NCBI GenBank assembly: GCA_028692035.1
Contig: JAQUYD010000014.1
Coordinates: 1 to 47,236, forward strand
Length of the DNA stretch: 47,236 bases
DNA from: Oscillospiraceae bacterium
GTDB taxonomy: Bacteria; Bacillota; Clostridia; Oscillospirales; Ruminococcaceae
Direction of reading: 5' to 3'
Under the pieces are notes generated by a model. It was not told the DNA's origin. It saw only the letters and a list, made by a program, of their open reading frames with translations, and did no database searches. This document shows, one piece after another, positions 7,390 to 16,417 of this stretch (position 1 is the stretch's first letter; each line of letters begins with the position of its first letter). The position numbers were made by a program, and so were the translations under genes.

Positions 7390-7761
7390 ATGGAACTGAA
7401 AACGATGGATGTTCTCTTTTCCGTATGCAAAGTACAGGATTTTTCCGGCGTCAACTGGAAAAGCGAATTTTGCTTTACCGGAAAAACAGATGAGGAAAAC
7501 TCCTTGGTTTGCCGGATAGAGGACGTTCCCCAAAATGCAATTGCAAGAGATGACGGCTGGAAAGCCTTTCGCATCCAAGGCGTCCTGGATTTTTCCCTGG
7601 TCGGGATTCTCGCAAAAATATCCGCGATTTTGGTGGAAAACAAAATCGGGATCTTTGCCATATCGACTTATAACACCGATTATATCCTGACCAAGGTGGA
7701 AAACTATCCCAGAGCGCTAAAAGCCCTTTCCAAGGCCGGATACAAAATCGTGTCCTTATGA
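7390..7761 (+). CDS. ACT-domain protein lying between the glmS ribozyme and glmS
   Basis: The 123-residue protein has a C-terminal ACT fold of the ACT_7 kind. The segment GWKAFRIQGVLDFSLVGILAKISAILVENKIGIFAIST holds the ligand-binding loop and helix, and TDYILTKVENYPRALKALSKAGYKI closes the fold. The N-terminal half (about 1-50) resembles the preceding strand repeat in such two-lobed proteins. ACT domains usually bind amino acids; the ligand cannot be read here. The ATG at 7390 has TTGGAGAA in front and starts 29 bases after the ribozyme. The stop is 35 bases before glmS, with no terminator or promoter between. It is therefore almost certainly co-transcribed with glmS and under ribozyme control. 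Confidence 0.85.
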   Translation: MELKTMDVLFSVCKVQDFSGVNWKSEFCFTGKTDEENSLVCRIEDVPQNAIARDDGWKAFRIQGVLDFSLVGILAKISAILVENKIGIFAISTYNTDYILTKVENYPRALKALSKAGYKIVSL

Positions 7762-7796
7762 AACATTCCTTTTTTACATAGACAGGAGAATTGAAT

Positions 7797-9617
7797 ATGT
7801 GTGGTATTGTAGGTTACTCCGGCGTAAAAAACGCCGTCCGCGTCCTGCTTGAAGGACTTAGCGCACTGGAATACCGCGGCTACGACTCCGCAGGCGTTTC
7901 CGTGTTCAGCGATGGCGGGCTTAAAACCGTCAAGGCTGCTGGGCGTTTGGCCGTCGTTGCCGAACAGCTCTCCGCCCACCCGCTGCCCGGATGCTGTGGC
8001 ATTGGGCACACCCGCTGGGCAACGCACGGCGAGCCCTCCGATGCCAACGCTCACCCCCATGGAACGGCACGGGTGAGCTTGGTCCACAACGGCATTATCG
8101 AAAACTATGCCGAGCTAAAAACGGAACTTTCCGCCAAAGGATATTCCTTTGAAACCCAAACCGACACCGAGGTCGCCGCCAAATTGCTGGACAGCTGCTA
8201 CCGGGGCGATCCCATTGCCGCTATCCGGGAGGCTTGCGCCCAAATGGAAGGCTCCTATGCCTTCGGCATCCTGTTTGCCGACCGGCCCGGCGAAGTTTAC
8301 GGCACCCGCTTAAACAGCCCTCTACTGGCTGCTGTCGGCCAAGGAGAAGGATTTTTGGCGTCGGACATTTCGGCTGTTTTGCAGTATACCAAGCAGTATT
8401 ATACCCTTGAGCACGGCGAAATTGTGAAAATTTCGCCGGACGGCGCGATTTCTGTCTGTACGATGGACGGTGCGCCGGTGCAAAAAGAACTGCTCACCGC
8501 CCAGTGGGACGTGGAGCAGGCCCAGAAAAACGGCTACGAGCATTTTATGCGCAAAGAGATTTTTGAACAGCCCACCGCCCTTTATAACACCGTCCATCCC
8601 CGTATTATCAAGGGTTTGCCGGACTTTACCCACGACGGGATCGCGCCGGGCTTTTTCAAAAACATCACCCGCATTCAGATGGTCGCCTGCGGCACCGCCA
8701 GTTACGCGGGTTTTATCGGTAAAAACGTCATCGAAAAGCTGGCCCGGGTCCCGGCGGAGGTGGACATCGCCTCCGAGTTCCGGTACCGGGATCCTATTCT
8801 TGACCCCACCCAGCTGGTAGTAGTCATCTCCCAGTCCGGCGAAACGGCAGATACCCTGGCCGCTTTGCGACTTGCCAAAAAGCAAGGGGTCAAAACGCTG
8901 GCCATCGTCAACGTGGCCGGTTCCACCATCGCCAGAGAAGCGGATATCGTCCTGTATACCTACGCGGGACCCGAGATCGCTGTTGCCAGCACCAAGGCCT
9001 ATTCGGTCCAAACTGGTGTACTATATCTGCTGGCCATCCGCATCGCCATGGAAAAAGGCCGTATCGACGAGGGGCAGGCCGCCGGGTATGTCGCCGGACT
9101 GCTCAAGGCCATCGAAATGACTAACGACGCGTTAAAAACCGACGAAAAAACCAAAGAACTGGCTAGCATCCTCAAAAACATCGAGGATCTGTTCTTCATT
9201 GGTCGGGGCGCTGATTTCCCCCTGTGTCGGGAAGGCTCTTTAAAGCTCAAGGAGATCTCCTATATCCACAGTGAGGCCTACGAGGCTGGGGAACTCAAGC
9301 ACGGCACGATCTCTTTGATTACCGACGGCGTGCCGGTAATCGCCATCGCCACCCAGACCTCCCTGCTGCCGAAAACCATCAGCAACATCAAAGAGACCCG
9401 GGCCCGGGGCGCGCAGATCATTTTGATTTGCAAGCAAAGCGATGAGATCGGCGATGATGTGTACGATCACATCATCCGTCTGCCAGATCTTGACGATCTG
9501 TTCGCGCCGATCCTCGGCGTGATCCCGCTGCAGCTGATGGCCTACCACACGGCGGTAGCCCGGGGCTGCGACGTGGATAAACCCCGCAACCTGGCCAAAT
9601 CGGTTACGGTGGAGTAA
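7797..9617 (+). CDS. glmS: Glutamine--fructose-6-phosphate aminotransferase (isomerizing)
   Basis: GlmS makes glucosamine-6-phosphate from fructose-6-phosphate and glutamine, the first step to UDP-GlcNAc, peptidoglycan and amino sugars. The 606-residue protein starts MCGIVGYSG; Cys2 becomes the N-terminal nucleophile of the glutaminase domain (about 1-220). Two SIS domains follow, with VACGTASYAGF, SQSGETADTLAAL and REGSLKLKEISYIHSEAYEAG-type motifs. It ends in the canonical DKPRNLAKSVTVE. The ATG at 7797 was chosen over an in-frame TTG at 7791 because the nucleophile must follow Met; AGGAGA at 7784-7789 is well placed. Its product is the ligand of the ribozyme upstream, closing a feedback loop. 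Confidence 0.97.
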   Translation: MCGIVGYSGVKNAVRVLLEGLSALEYRGYDSAGVSVFSDGGLKTVKAAGRLAVVAEQLSAHPLPGCCGIGHTRWATHGEPSDANAHPHGTARVSLVHNGIIENYAELKTELSAKGYSFETQTDTEVAAKLLDSCYRGDPIAAIREACAQMEGSYAFGILFADRPGEVYGTRLNSPLLAAVGQGEGFLASDISAVLQYTKQYYTLEHGEIVKISPDGAISVCTMDGAPVQKELLTAQWDVEQAQKNGYEHFMRKEIFEQPTALYNTVHPRIIKGLPDFTHDGIAPGFFKNITRIQMVACGTASYAGFIGKNVIEKLARVPAEVDIASEFRYRDPILDPTQLVVVISQSGETADTLAALRLAKKQGVKTLAIVNVAGSTIAREADIVLYTYAGPEIAVASTKAYSVQTGVLYLLAIRIAMEKGRIDEGQAAGYVAGLLKAIEMTNDALKTDEKTKELASILKNIEDLFFIGRGADFPLCREGSLKLKEISYIHSEAYEAGELKHGTISLITDGVPVIAIATQTSLLPKTISNIKETRARGAQIILICKQSDEIGDDVYDHIIRLPDLDDLFAPILGVIPLQLMAYHTAVARGCDVDKPRNLAKSVTVE

Positions 9618-9638
9618 TTCTGTTTTTCCAAGATCCAA

Positions 9639-9674
9639 AAGGCTGCCGCTTTTTTACAGCGGCGGCCTTTTTCT
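9639..9674 (+). terminator. Intrinsic terminator of the ACT-glmS operon
   Basis: Arms 9639-9650 and 9658-9669 pair over 12 bases with one wobble and are followed by T5. Confidence 0.85.
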
Positions 9675-9715
9675 GTTTCGGTTCCCTTCCGTGCGGCGGC
9701 CTTTGGAACAAAGCC

Positions 9716-9744
9716 TTTACCGGCGCCCCTTTTTGTCGTATAAT
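9716..9744 (+). promoter_or_regulatory. Probable promoter of the flavodoxin/ferredoxin gene
   Basis: TTTACC (9716-9721), 17 bases, TATAAT (9739-9744). The -10 is perfect and the -35 weak. Confidence 0.55.
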
Positions 9745-9787
9745 AGAATTAATTCATCCAAATCGGAAGGGAAAAGAGGAAATCGCA

Positions 9788-10576
9788 ATGGAAATTCGCA
9801 CTGTAACCGCTGGCTATTTTAGTCCTACCGACACCACCAAAAAAGCGGTGGAGGCCATCGCCCACGGCATCCGCCCGGTCATCAACATTCTGGACCTGAC
9901 CCTGCCCACCGCCCGGGAAGCGGAATATCATTTTGGCCCGGAGGATCTGCTGGTCATCGGCGCGCCGGTTTATGGAGGCCGCATTCCGTTGCAGGCCGAA
10001 CAGGCCATCCGTCGCATCCACGGCAGCTGCACCCCAGTGGTGCTGGCCGCTGTATACGGCAACCGTGCTTATGAGGACGCGCTGCTGGAACTGCGGGACC
10101 TGCTGTCCTGCCAGGGCTTTATCCCCGTAGCCGCCGGCGCTTTTATCGGCGAGCACTCCTTTGGCAATGTTGTTGCCGCCGGACGGCCTGACGCTCAAGA
10201 TCTGGCCAAATGCGCCGATTTTGGCCGCCAGATCGCTTTCTGGCTGCTGGATGCCACCGTCGGGGATTTTTCGCTGAAGGTGCCTGGCAATTATCCCTAC
10301 CGCGCCCGGGGCACACAGTCCGGCATCCCCCACGAAATCAGCAGCGACTGCATCTTTTGTATGCATTGTGTAGAAGTCTGCCCCACCGGCGCCATCTCCG
10401 CCAAAAGCCCGGCTATCAAAGACATGAACCTGTGCATTAAATGCCAGGCCTGCGCCAAGAAATGTCCCAAGGGCGCGCGGATCGTTCCCGGTGGATTTGT
10501 GGAGACGATGGTGGAAAAGCTCTCCGCCATGTGCGGCGAAGGCCGCAAGGAGCCGGAGCTGTTTTTTGGCCGTTAA
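9788..10576 (+). CDS. Flavodoxin-like domain fused to a 2[4Fe-4S] ferredoxin (EFR1 family type)
   Basis: The 262-residue protein has an N-terminal flavodoxin-like half with a phosphate-binding loop (YFSPTDTTKKAVEAIA) and the segment LLVIGAPVYGGRIP. The C-terminal ferredoxin half has two classical cluster motifs, CIFCMHCVEVCP and CIKCQACAKKCP. Such proteins move electrons in anaerobes, probably between flavin and iron-sulfur partners in the cytoplasm; the partner is unknown. The ATG at 9788 follows AGAGGAAA. It is monocistronic between a promoter at 9716 and a hairpin at 10606. Confidence 0.85.
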   Translation: MEIRTVTAGYFSPTDTTKKAVEAIAHGIRPVINILDLTLPTAREAEYHFGPEDLLVIGAPVYGGRIPLQAEQAIRRIHGSCTPVVLAAVYGNRAYEDALLELRDLLSCQGFIPVAAGAFIGEHSFGNVVAAGRPDAQDLAKCADFGRQIAFWLLDATVGDFSLKVPGNYPYRARGTQSGIPHEISSDCIFCMHCVEVCPTGAISAKSPAIKDMNLCIKCQACAKKCPKGARIVPGGFVETMVEKLSAMCGEGRKEPELFFGR

Positions 10577-10605
10577 AGGGCGTTTCCCTCGACAAATAAA
10601 AAGCT

Positions 10606-10639
10606 AAAAAAGGGTGCGGCCGCGGCCGTACCCTTTTTT
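10606..10639. terminator. Bidirectional hairpin terminator
   Basis: The A6-GGGTGCGGCC arm pairs with GGCCGTACCC-T6 with one wobble. A- and T-tracts on both sides allow termination of the ferredoxin gene and possibly of gtrA from the other strand. Confidence 0.8.
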
Positions 10640-10764
10640 GATGTTCCACGCTTTGACACGGATAAAACCCGAAACGCCCAAACAGGCCAGTCCGGTTGCT
10701 GTGGCTATGGGCGTCACTGCCCCTTTCGCCACGGCATAAAAGCCGTTCTAAATTCGCTAGGTTT

Positions 10765-11196
10765 TTACTGCTGCGCCCCTTTTCCCTTTTTAAAGATGAA
10801 CAATTTGCTGAACAAATAGTTCAGAATAATCACCACGATATTGGCCAAAATCTTAATCAGCTTGTCCGGCAGCTTTAAAAGCGAAACGCATAAAAACATG
10901 ATGGCCATATCGATCACGCCGGACAGCAGGCGGCACCCGAAAAAAGAACCCATCTCGGTTAAAATGGCCTGCGCGCCGGACGCGGTGCTTTGAAACACCC
11001 ATACTCGGTTGGTAAAGTAGGCGAACAGCACCGAAAGCACCCAGGCGATGGCCGTGCTCACCAAATAATTGACATGGCCCAAATCGGTAAGCACAAAATA
11101 GCTCAAAATATTGACCAACGTCGTCAACCCGCCAAACACCAAATACAGGATCATTTCCCGATATTTCCGATACAAATCCATTGCTTTTTGAATCAT
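10765..11196 (-). CDS. GtrA-family membrane protein
   Basis: The 143-residue protein has four predicted membrane helices (about 14-34, 40-62, 78-101 and 113-132) and the family's start, YREMILYLVFGGLTTLVNILSYF, with FTNRVWVF in the loop after helix 2. GtrA proteins are thought to help flip polyprenyl-linked sugars for surface glycans. There is no glycosyltransferase or cell-wall gene next to it, so its pathway here is unknown. The tail is basic (FKKGKG). Confidence 0.85.
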   Translation of the reverse strand: MIQKAMDLYRKYREMILYLVFGGLTTLVNILSYFVLTDLGHVNYLVSTAIAWVLSVLFAYFTNRVWVFQSTASGAQAILTEMGSFFGCRLLSGVIDMAIMFLCVSLLKLPDKLIKILANIVVIILNYLFSKLFIFKKGKGAQQ

Positions 11197-11307
11197 TTTT
11201 CTCGCTCCTTTGCCTACTCCAGGAAACCCTATTTAAAAGGAAAACCCTTCTCTCCAATTTATTGTTTCCAGAATATCATAAAAGCTGCCACTTGTCATTC
11301 ATTTTTC

Positions 11308-11336
11308 TTGCGCACCCGCCGTTTTTGACCTATAAT
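11308..11336 (+). promoter_or_regulatory. Promoter of the DUF2752-nadE transcript
   Basis: TTGCGC (11308-11313), 17 bases, TATAAT (11331-11336), 24 bases before the DUF2752 ATG. Confidence 0.65.
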
Positions 11337-11360
11337 GACAATATTAAGGAGTCGGTGCCA

Positions 11361-11774
11361 ATGGAAAAAAAAGGATGGCTGCTCTGGCTGTCAAAGCGCC
11401 TTGCTTTAACCGTCGCGGTGGCGGCGGCGTGTTTTGTTTTGTTCGGCGTCATCGGCAGGCAATGCTTGTTCCTTCAGGTCACCGGGCTGCCGTGTTTGAC
11501 TTGCGGTATGGGCCGCGCTTGGCTGAGTGCGCTACAGCTGGACTTTGCCCGGGCTTTCTTCTGGCACCCGCTGTTCTGGGCCCTTCCGCTGCTGGCCCTG
11601 GCCCTAATCTTTTTCGGCACAGGCCGCCGGTGGGTCCGCCGCGGATTGGCTACCTTTTTTGTTTTGCTTGCGGCGGTGTATCTGGTGCGGATGGTTTTGT
11701 TTTTTCCCTACACGTCGCCGATGGCGTTTGACCCGGACGCGTTTTTGCCGCGCCTATTCGGATGGCACTTTTGA
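11361..11774 (+). CDS. DUF2752 family membrane protein
   Basis: The 137-residue protein has three predicted membrane helices. It carries the DUF2752 signature GLPCLTCGMGRAWLSALQLDFARAFFWHPLFW, with CxxCGMGRA in the loop after helix 1. The function of the family is unknown. The frame is open to 11181, but the ATG at 11361 with AAGGAG at 11346 and a promoter just before gives the family's normal size. The stop is 25 bases before the NAD synthetase start, so both are probably on one transcript. Confidence 0.8.
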   Translation: MEKKGWLLWLSKRLALTVAVAAACFVLFGVIGRQCLFLQVTGLPCLTCGMGRAWLSALQLDFARAFFWHPLFWALPLLALALIFFGTGRRWVRRGLATFFVLLAAVYLVRMVLFFPYTSPMAFDPDAFLPRLFGWHF

Positions 11775-11799
11775 TTTTGCGACAGGAGGTGTCTTTTCT

Positions 11800-13710
11800 T
11801 TGAAAGACGGTTTTTTAAAAGTGGCGACAGCCACCCCGGTGATCCGGCTGGCCGATTGCGCTTATAACGCCGGACAGATCCTCGGCTGCATGGGAACGGC
11901 CTGCCGCGCCGGCGCAAAACTGCTGGTGCTGCCGGAACTGTGCGTGACCGGTTACACCTGCGGCGATCTTTTTTTGCAGTCGGCGCTGCTGGAGCAAGCG
12001 CAGGCCGCACTGGAAACGGTTCGGGCCGGTAGCCAGAGCTCCGACCTGCTGATTGTTGCCGGCGCACCCTTGGAACACAAACACAAATTGTATAATTGTG
12101 CTGTGTTCATACAAAATGGCCAGTATCTAGCTGCTGTCCCCAAAACCCATCTGCCCAATTATGGGGAATTTTATGAGCGGCGCTGGTTTTCCCCCGCTCC
12201 GCTGGAAAACGGCAGCATCCCGATTGACGGGGTGGACGTGCCTTTCGGGAGCCGGCTGCTCCTTTGTTGCAACGAACTGCCCACCTTGTGCGTTTCAGCT
12301 GAGATCTGCGAGGATCTGTGGGCGGCGGACCCGCCCTCTACCCGCCATGCCATTGCCGGCGCGACGGTAATTGTCAATCCCTCCTGCTCCGATGAGATCA
12401 TCGGTAAGGCCCAGTACCGCCGTAGCCTAGGGGCCTCCCAATCGGCCCGGCTCTGTTGCGCTTACCTGTATGCCGGCGCCGGAGACGGGGAATCCAGCAC
12501 GGATATGGTGTTCGCCGGGCACAATCTGATCTATGAAAACGGCGCGCTGCTGGACGAAACCCCGCTGTTTCAAAACGGCATGGCCATTTCCGAGATCGAC
12601 CTGTCCCGCCTCGTCTATGAACGGCGGCGGCTGACCAGTTTTCCGGCCGTGCAGGATGACGGTTATCTTCGGATCCCTTTTTCCCTATGTCCCGTCCAAA
12701 CGGCCCTGACCCGCTTGGTCAGCGCCCATCCGTTTATCCCCTCTTCCGACGCTGACCGGGCAGAACGCTGTGAAGAAATCCTGTCCATGCAGGCGGCCGG
12801 GCTGGCCCGCAGGCTGGATCACGCCCATGCCAAAACCGCCGTGGTCGGTTTATCCGGCGGGCTGGATTCCACTTTGGCGCTGCTGGTCATGGTCCGGGCG
12901 ATGAAAAGACTGGGCCGCCCGGCCAGCGACATTCTGGCGGTGACCATGCCCTGTTTTGGAACCACCCGCCGCACCAAAAGCAATGCCCAGCGGCTGGCGG
13001 ACGCCTATGGCGTCACCTTCCGGGAGGTGGATATCACCGCCGCGGTAAACCAGCATTTTGCCGACATTGGGCAGGACCCCGCCGTGACCGATGTGACCTA
13101 TGAAAATTGCCAGGCCCGGGAGCGCACCCAGGTGCTGATGGATCTGGCCAACCAGCAGGGTGGCCTGGTTGTTGGAACTGGCGATCTGTCGGAGCTGGCT
13201 CTGGGCTGGGCCACCTATAACGGCGACCACATGTCCATGTATGGCGTCAACGCCTCGGTACCGAAAACCTTGATCCGGCACATCGTAGCCTATGAGGCGT
13301 CCATCGCCCCAGACGAGACCCTGCGCCGCACGCTGGAGGATATTCTGGCAACACCGGTGAGCCCGGAGCTGCTTCCCGCCAAAAATGGGACAATCTCTCA
13401 AAAAACCGAAGATCTAGTCGGCCCTTATGAGCTGCACGATTTCTTTTTGTATTACGCCGTGCGTTGGGCTTTTCCGCCCTCTAAAATCTACCGGCTGGCA
13501 TGCTATGCCTTTGGCGGCGCTTATGAGCCGGCCACCATCAAAAAATGGCTGGTCAGCTTTTATCGGCGGTTCTTTTCCCAGCAGTTCAAACGTTCCTGCC
13601 TGCCCGACGGGCCGAAGGTCGGTTCGGTGACCCTCTCCCCCCGGGGAGACTGGCGGATGCCTAGCGACGCCAGCGCAGCACTTTGGCTGGAACAAGCCCA
13701 GGCCCTATAA
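11800..13710 (+). CDS. nadE: Glutamine-dependent NAD(+) synthetase
   Basis: This enzyme amidates nicotinate adenine dinucleotide to NAD with glutamine and ATP. The 636-residue protein has an N-terminal nitrilase-type glutaminase domain (about 1-270). Its triad is Glu46 (LPEL), the Lys of [17 protein letters not shown] and the Cys of SAEICEDLW. The C-terminal synthetase has the PP-loop [13 protein letters not shown] and motifs such as [23 protein letters not shown]. The start is taken as TTG at 11800: it gives the family's N-terminus ([13 protein letters not shown]) and follows AGGAGG at 11784-11789 by 10 bases. A longer frame upstream overlaps the DUF2752 gene and lacks conservation. Confidence 0.93.
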   Translation: MKDGFLKVATATPVIRLADCAYNAGQILGCMGTACRAGAKLLVLPELCVTGYTCGDLFLQSALLEQAQAALETVRAGSQSSDLLIVAGAPLEHKHKLYNCAVFIQNGQYLAAVPKTHLPNYGEFYERRWFSPAPLENGSIPIDGVDVPFGSRLLLCCNELPTLCVSAEICEDLWAADPPSTRHAIAGATVIVNPSCSDEIIGKAQYRRSLGASQSARLCCAYLYAGAGDGESSTDMVFAGHNLIYENGALLDETPLFQNGMAISEIDLSRLVYERRRLTSFPAVQDDGYLRIPFSLCPVQTALTRLVSAHPFIPSSDADRAERCEEILSMQAAGLARRLDHAHAKTAVVGLSGGLDSTLALLVMVRAMKRLGRPASDILAVTMPCFGTTRRTKSNAQRLADAYGVTFREVDITAAVNQHFADIGQDPAVTDVTYENCQARERTQVLMDLANQQGGLVVGTGDLSELALGWATYNGDHMSMYGVNASVPKTLIRHIVAYEASIAPDETLRRTLEDILATPVSPELLPAKNGTISQKTEDLVGPYELHDFFLYYAVRWAFPPSKIYRLACYAFGGAYEPATIKKWLVSFYRRFFSQQFKRSCLPDGPKVGSVTLSPRGDWRMPSDASAALWLEQAQAL

Positions 13711-13782
13711 CCATTCCCTGGAACCAACGCCGTTTTCCGTTTGACCAAAACGGTTCCCAAGCCACAAATGGGAGGGATTCTC

Positions 13783-14925
13783 TTGCTGCCTTTGCTTTAC
13801 TCGGAAGTTAACATCTTTTGTATCATGATTTTGTTTCTGATTCTGCGCAAGATTCAGATCGGGCGCGACCTGCAGAATAATCAGCGGCTGTTTATACGCG
13901 TACTTCTCAGTAACATCTTCTTTTTTCTGCTCGATCTGGCCTGGATCCACATTGACGGCGGTTTCTTACAAATTTCAGTTTTTGCCAATCATCTCATCAA
14001 CGGGCTGTATTATGTTCTGTCCGGGCTGGTGAGTTATTTCTGGTTCGTCTATTCGGAGACCATGCTGGGTTCCCGGACTACGCGAACCCGCGCAAGTCGG
14101 CTTCTTGCGGCCGTCCCTTTGCTCATTTTGATCATTTTGTCCATTTCTTCTGTTAAAACAGGATGGTTGTTTTATATCGACCAAAACAATTACTACCATA
14201 GGGGGCCTTTTTACGCTGTTCAACTGTTGTTTTCATATGGTTACATTCTCTTTGCCGCCACTCACGCGCTGATCACTGCGCTGCGCTCTAAAAGTTATAT
14301 TACCCGGGCAAAATATCTGCCTTTGGCATTCTATGTCCTATTCCCATTGTTTTTCGGCACGCTCCAAGTCCTGTTCCCCGCAATACCGCTATTGTGCGTC
14401 GGCACGACCTTTGCCACCTTGTATGTCTATACGGATTTTCAAAGCCAATTGATTTCTCTTGACCCATTGACCCAGCTGAACAACCGGCGGCAGCTGATGA
14501 AGTTCCTGCCCGGCAAAATCGCCCATTCCAGCGAGAGCCGGCTGCTGTTTTTGTTGCTGATGGATATTGACCTGTTTAAAAGCATCAACGACCGGTTTGG
14601 CCATGTGGAAGGCGATCTTGCGTTGATCCGGGTGGCGAATGTTCTTAGGAAGGTCTGCTCCGGCCAGAACTGTTTCATATGCCGGTACGGCGGCGATGAA
14701 TTTATCGTCGTTTGCGAAACCCCGGACGAATTGTCGGTTGATTTTTTGTGTCAGGATATCCACCATGCCATTTTGCAGGAGAACGCTCAGGCAGGTACGG
14801 CGTATTCCCTCGCGCTGAGCATTGGCTGCCAACGGTACGAAAAAAGCTTTCAGACCGAGGAGGATTGGATCCACGCCGCTGACGAAAAGCTCTACGCGAT
14901 CAAGCGGGAGAAAAAACACGACTAA
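13783..14925 (+). CDS. Membrane-bound diguanylate cyclase (GGDEF domain)
   Basis: The 380-residue protein has six or seven predicted membrane helices in its first 220 residues and a C-terminal GGDEF domain (about 225-378). The active-site motif is intact as RYGGDEFIVVC. The substrate motifs are present (LDPLTQLNNRRQL, MDIDLFKSINDRFGHVEGD), so it should make cyclic di-GMP from two GTP. No RxxD inhibitory site is seen ahead of GGDEF (it reads QNCFICRYGGDEF). The start is placed at TTG 13783, 7 bases after GGGAGGG; an ATG at 13768 is in frame but lacks a ribosome site. The membrane part probably senses a signal; none can be named. A terminator follows. Confidence 0.85.
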   Translation: MLPLLYSEVNIFCIMILFLILRKIQIGRDLQNNQRLFIRVLLSNIFFFLLDLAWIHIDGGFLQISVFANHLINGLYYVLSGLVSYFWFVYSETMLGSRTTRTRASRLLAAVPLLILIILSISSVKTGWLFYIDQNNYYHRGPFYAVQLLFSYGYILFAATHALITALRSKSYITRAKYLPLAFYVLFPLFFGTLQVLFPAIPLLCVGTTFATLYVYTDFQSQLISLDPLTQLNNRRQLMKFLPGKIAHSSESRLLFLLLMDIDLFKSINDRFGHVEGDLALIRVANVLRKVCSGQNCFICRYGGDEFIVVCETPDELSVDFLCQDIHHAILQENAQAGTAYSLALSIGCQRYEKSFQTEEDWIHAADEKLYAIKREKKHD

Positions 14926-14963
14926 CCCCTTGATATCGAGCCTTTTAAGGCCGGAAAATCCAG

Positions 14964-15002
14964 CACCCCCGCGCAGATAACGCCTGCGCGGGGGTGTTTT
15001 TT
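14964..15002 (+). terminator. Intrinsic terminator of the GGDEF gene
   Basis: A perfect 13-bp G+C-rich stem (14964-14976 with 14984-14996) is followed by T6. Confidence 0.92.
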
Positions 15003-15074
15003 GTGGGCAGCGCTCTTTTCGCCGGGCGATTGCGTTTTTTCTGTACGGCACGGCAGTCTTCACAAAAAATTCAT

Positions 15075-15103
15075 TTGACTTGGAGTATACTCAAAGCTAT
15101 AAG
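15075..15103 (+). promoter_or_regulatory. Promoter with embedded palindrome for the serine-hydrolase gene
   Basis: TTGACT (15075-15080), 17 bases, TATAAG (15098-15103). The spacer contains the 10-bp palindrome GAGTATACTC at 15083-15092, a possible operator. The leader to the ATG at 15220 is about 110 bases and shows no gene. Confidence 0.75.
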
Positions 15104-15219
15104 ATGAAGTCGTTGTTTTTCACTTGCAGGCGCAAGCGGGACGTAATTCTCCTTTTTGTGTATCTGCTTCGGCGCCTGATTGTGATTTTGCGATTCATAA
15201 AAAAGGAAGGAACATTTCT

Positions 15220-16341
15220 ATGAAAAAATTAACAGCCCTGCTCTTGGCGGGGATGCTGGCCCTTACCGCCTGTTCCAGCAAAACGCCATCTCAGCCTCTC
15301 CAGCTGGAAAACCTTTCCGCCTCTGCTGCGACGGCCCTTGAAAGTGCCGCTGCGGCAGAGCAATCCCAGCCAGAGCCGGATAACAGCTGGCAGTTTGACA
15401 TGCCGGAAAATCACGGGATGGATCCGGCGGTTTTTGAGCAGCTGCACACCGCGCTGGCAGGCTCCACTGTCTATGCCATGGTTACAGCGAAGGATGGCGT
15501 TATCATCGACGAATACTATCAGGAGGGCTACGACGAAAACAGTGTGTTTCCGCTGCACTCCTGCTCCAAATCCTTTACCAGCGCGTTGGTAGGCATCGCC
15601 CTTGAACAGGGGTATTTGAGCGGCGTGGACGCACCTTTATCCGATTATCTGCCGCAGGTTCTCGAGCTGGAAGACTCTGCCAAACAGCAAATCACCCTGC
15701 GCCATCTGTTGACCCACACCTCCGGGCTGGAATGGTACGAATGGGCTGGCCGCAGCAACTGGGCGGAATTTCGATCCGCTGAAAACTGGGTGGATTATAT
15801 CCTTGGCCGAAGCCTTGTCTCTCAGCCCGGCACCACTTTTGCGTACAGCACCGGCGGGACCCATTTGCTAGCCGCTGCGCTGGAGGCGGCCACCGGCAAA
15901 AAAACGCTAGACTATGCGCAGGAAAACCTCTTTGCCCCCTTGGGGATGGAGAGCGTAACCTGGGGGACCGACCCCCAGGGGATCGCCGATGGCGGCAACG
16001 GGATCTCCATGACCCTGCGGGACGCCGCCCGCTTTGGCCAGTTGTATTTACAAGGCGGCATGTGGAACGGTCGTCAGCTGGTCCCGGCTGACTGGGTGGC
16101 TGATTCCACCACCGTCAAAAACAGCGGCGCTGGGGACGGTACTGGTTCCTACGGCTATCAATGGTGGATCCGTTCCTTCGCTGGTTATGAGACCTTTTAT
16201 GCTTTCGGCGCCCATGGGCAATTTATCCTTATCGTACCGGAATTGAATCTGGTGACGGCAATCGCCAGTAATTCGCTGGAAAGCAGCTATATTCCCCGGG
16301 ATTATTTTATCGATTATGTCCTGCCCGCCTATGTGGGCTAG
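15220..16341 (+). CDS. Serine hydrolase lipoprotein, class C beta-lactamase-like
   Basis: The 373-residue protein starts with a lipoprotein signal (MKKLTALLLAGMLALTAC; Cys18 is the lipidation site), then a low-complexity Ala/Ser/Glu/Pro linker to about residue 60. The catalytic domain is of the penicillin-binding-protein/beta-lactamase C fold. It has SCSK (nucleophile Ser and Lys of SxxK), YST in the place of the YxN motif, and HGQF in the place of KTG. Family members include esterases, peptidases and 6-aminohexanoate hydrolases, so resistance should not be assumed. It is anchored outside the membrane. The ATG at 15220 with AAGGAAGGA before it was chosen over a longer frame, because it gives a clean signal peptide. 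Confidence 0.88.
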   Translation: MKKLTALLLAGMLALTACSSKTPSQPLQLENLSASAATALESAAAAEQSQPEPDNSWQFDMPENHGMDPAVFEQLHTALAGSTVYAMVTAKDGVIIDEYYQEGYDENSVFPLHSCSKSFTSALVGIALEQGYLSGVDAPLSDYLPQVLELEDSAKQQITLRHLLTHTSGLEWYEWAGRSNWAEFRSAENWVDYILGRSLVSQPGTTFAYSTGGTHLLAAALEAATGKKTLDYAQENLFAPLGMESVTWGTDPQGIADGGNGISMTLRDAARFGQLYLQGGMWNGRQLVPADWVADSTTVKNSGAGDGTGSYGYQWWIRSFAGYETFYAFGAHGQFILIVPELNLVTAIASNSLESSYIPRDYFIDYVLPAYVG

Positions 16342-16371
16342 CCACCCCCTCTTTCGGAAAAACTATGCACA

Positions 16372-16410
16372 AAACCCGCCGTGTCCTAGGTGCGCGGCGG
16401 GTTTCTTTTT
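16372..16410. terminator. Bidirectional terminator between the serine hydrolase and gpr
   Basis: AAACCCGCCG (16372-16381) pairs with CGGCGGGTTT (16395-16404). A T-rich stretch follows on the plus strand, and TTTTG on the minus strand. The two flanking genes converge here. Confidence 0.8.
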
Positions 16411-16417
16411 GAGGCTG

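Noticed and set aside
6691-7578. A 295-codon minus-strand frame.
   Set aside because: It runs antisense through the end of the Rsm22-like gene, the promoter, the ribozyme and the start of the ACT gene; its composition is that of a G+C-rich shadow frame.
15220-16341. A beta-lactamase resistance gene.
   Set aside because: The class C-like fold is shared by many esterases and peptidases, and the motifs (YST, HGQF) are not those of true AmpC enzymes.
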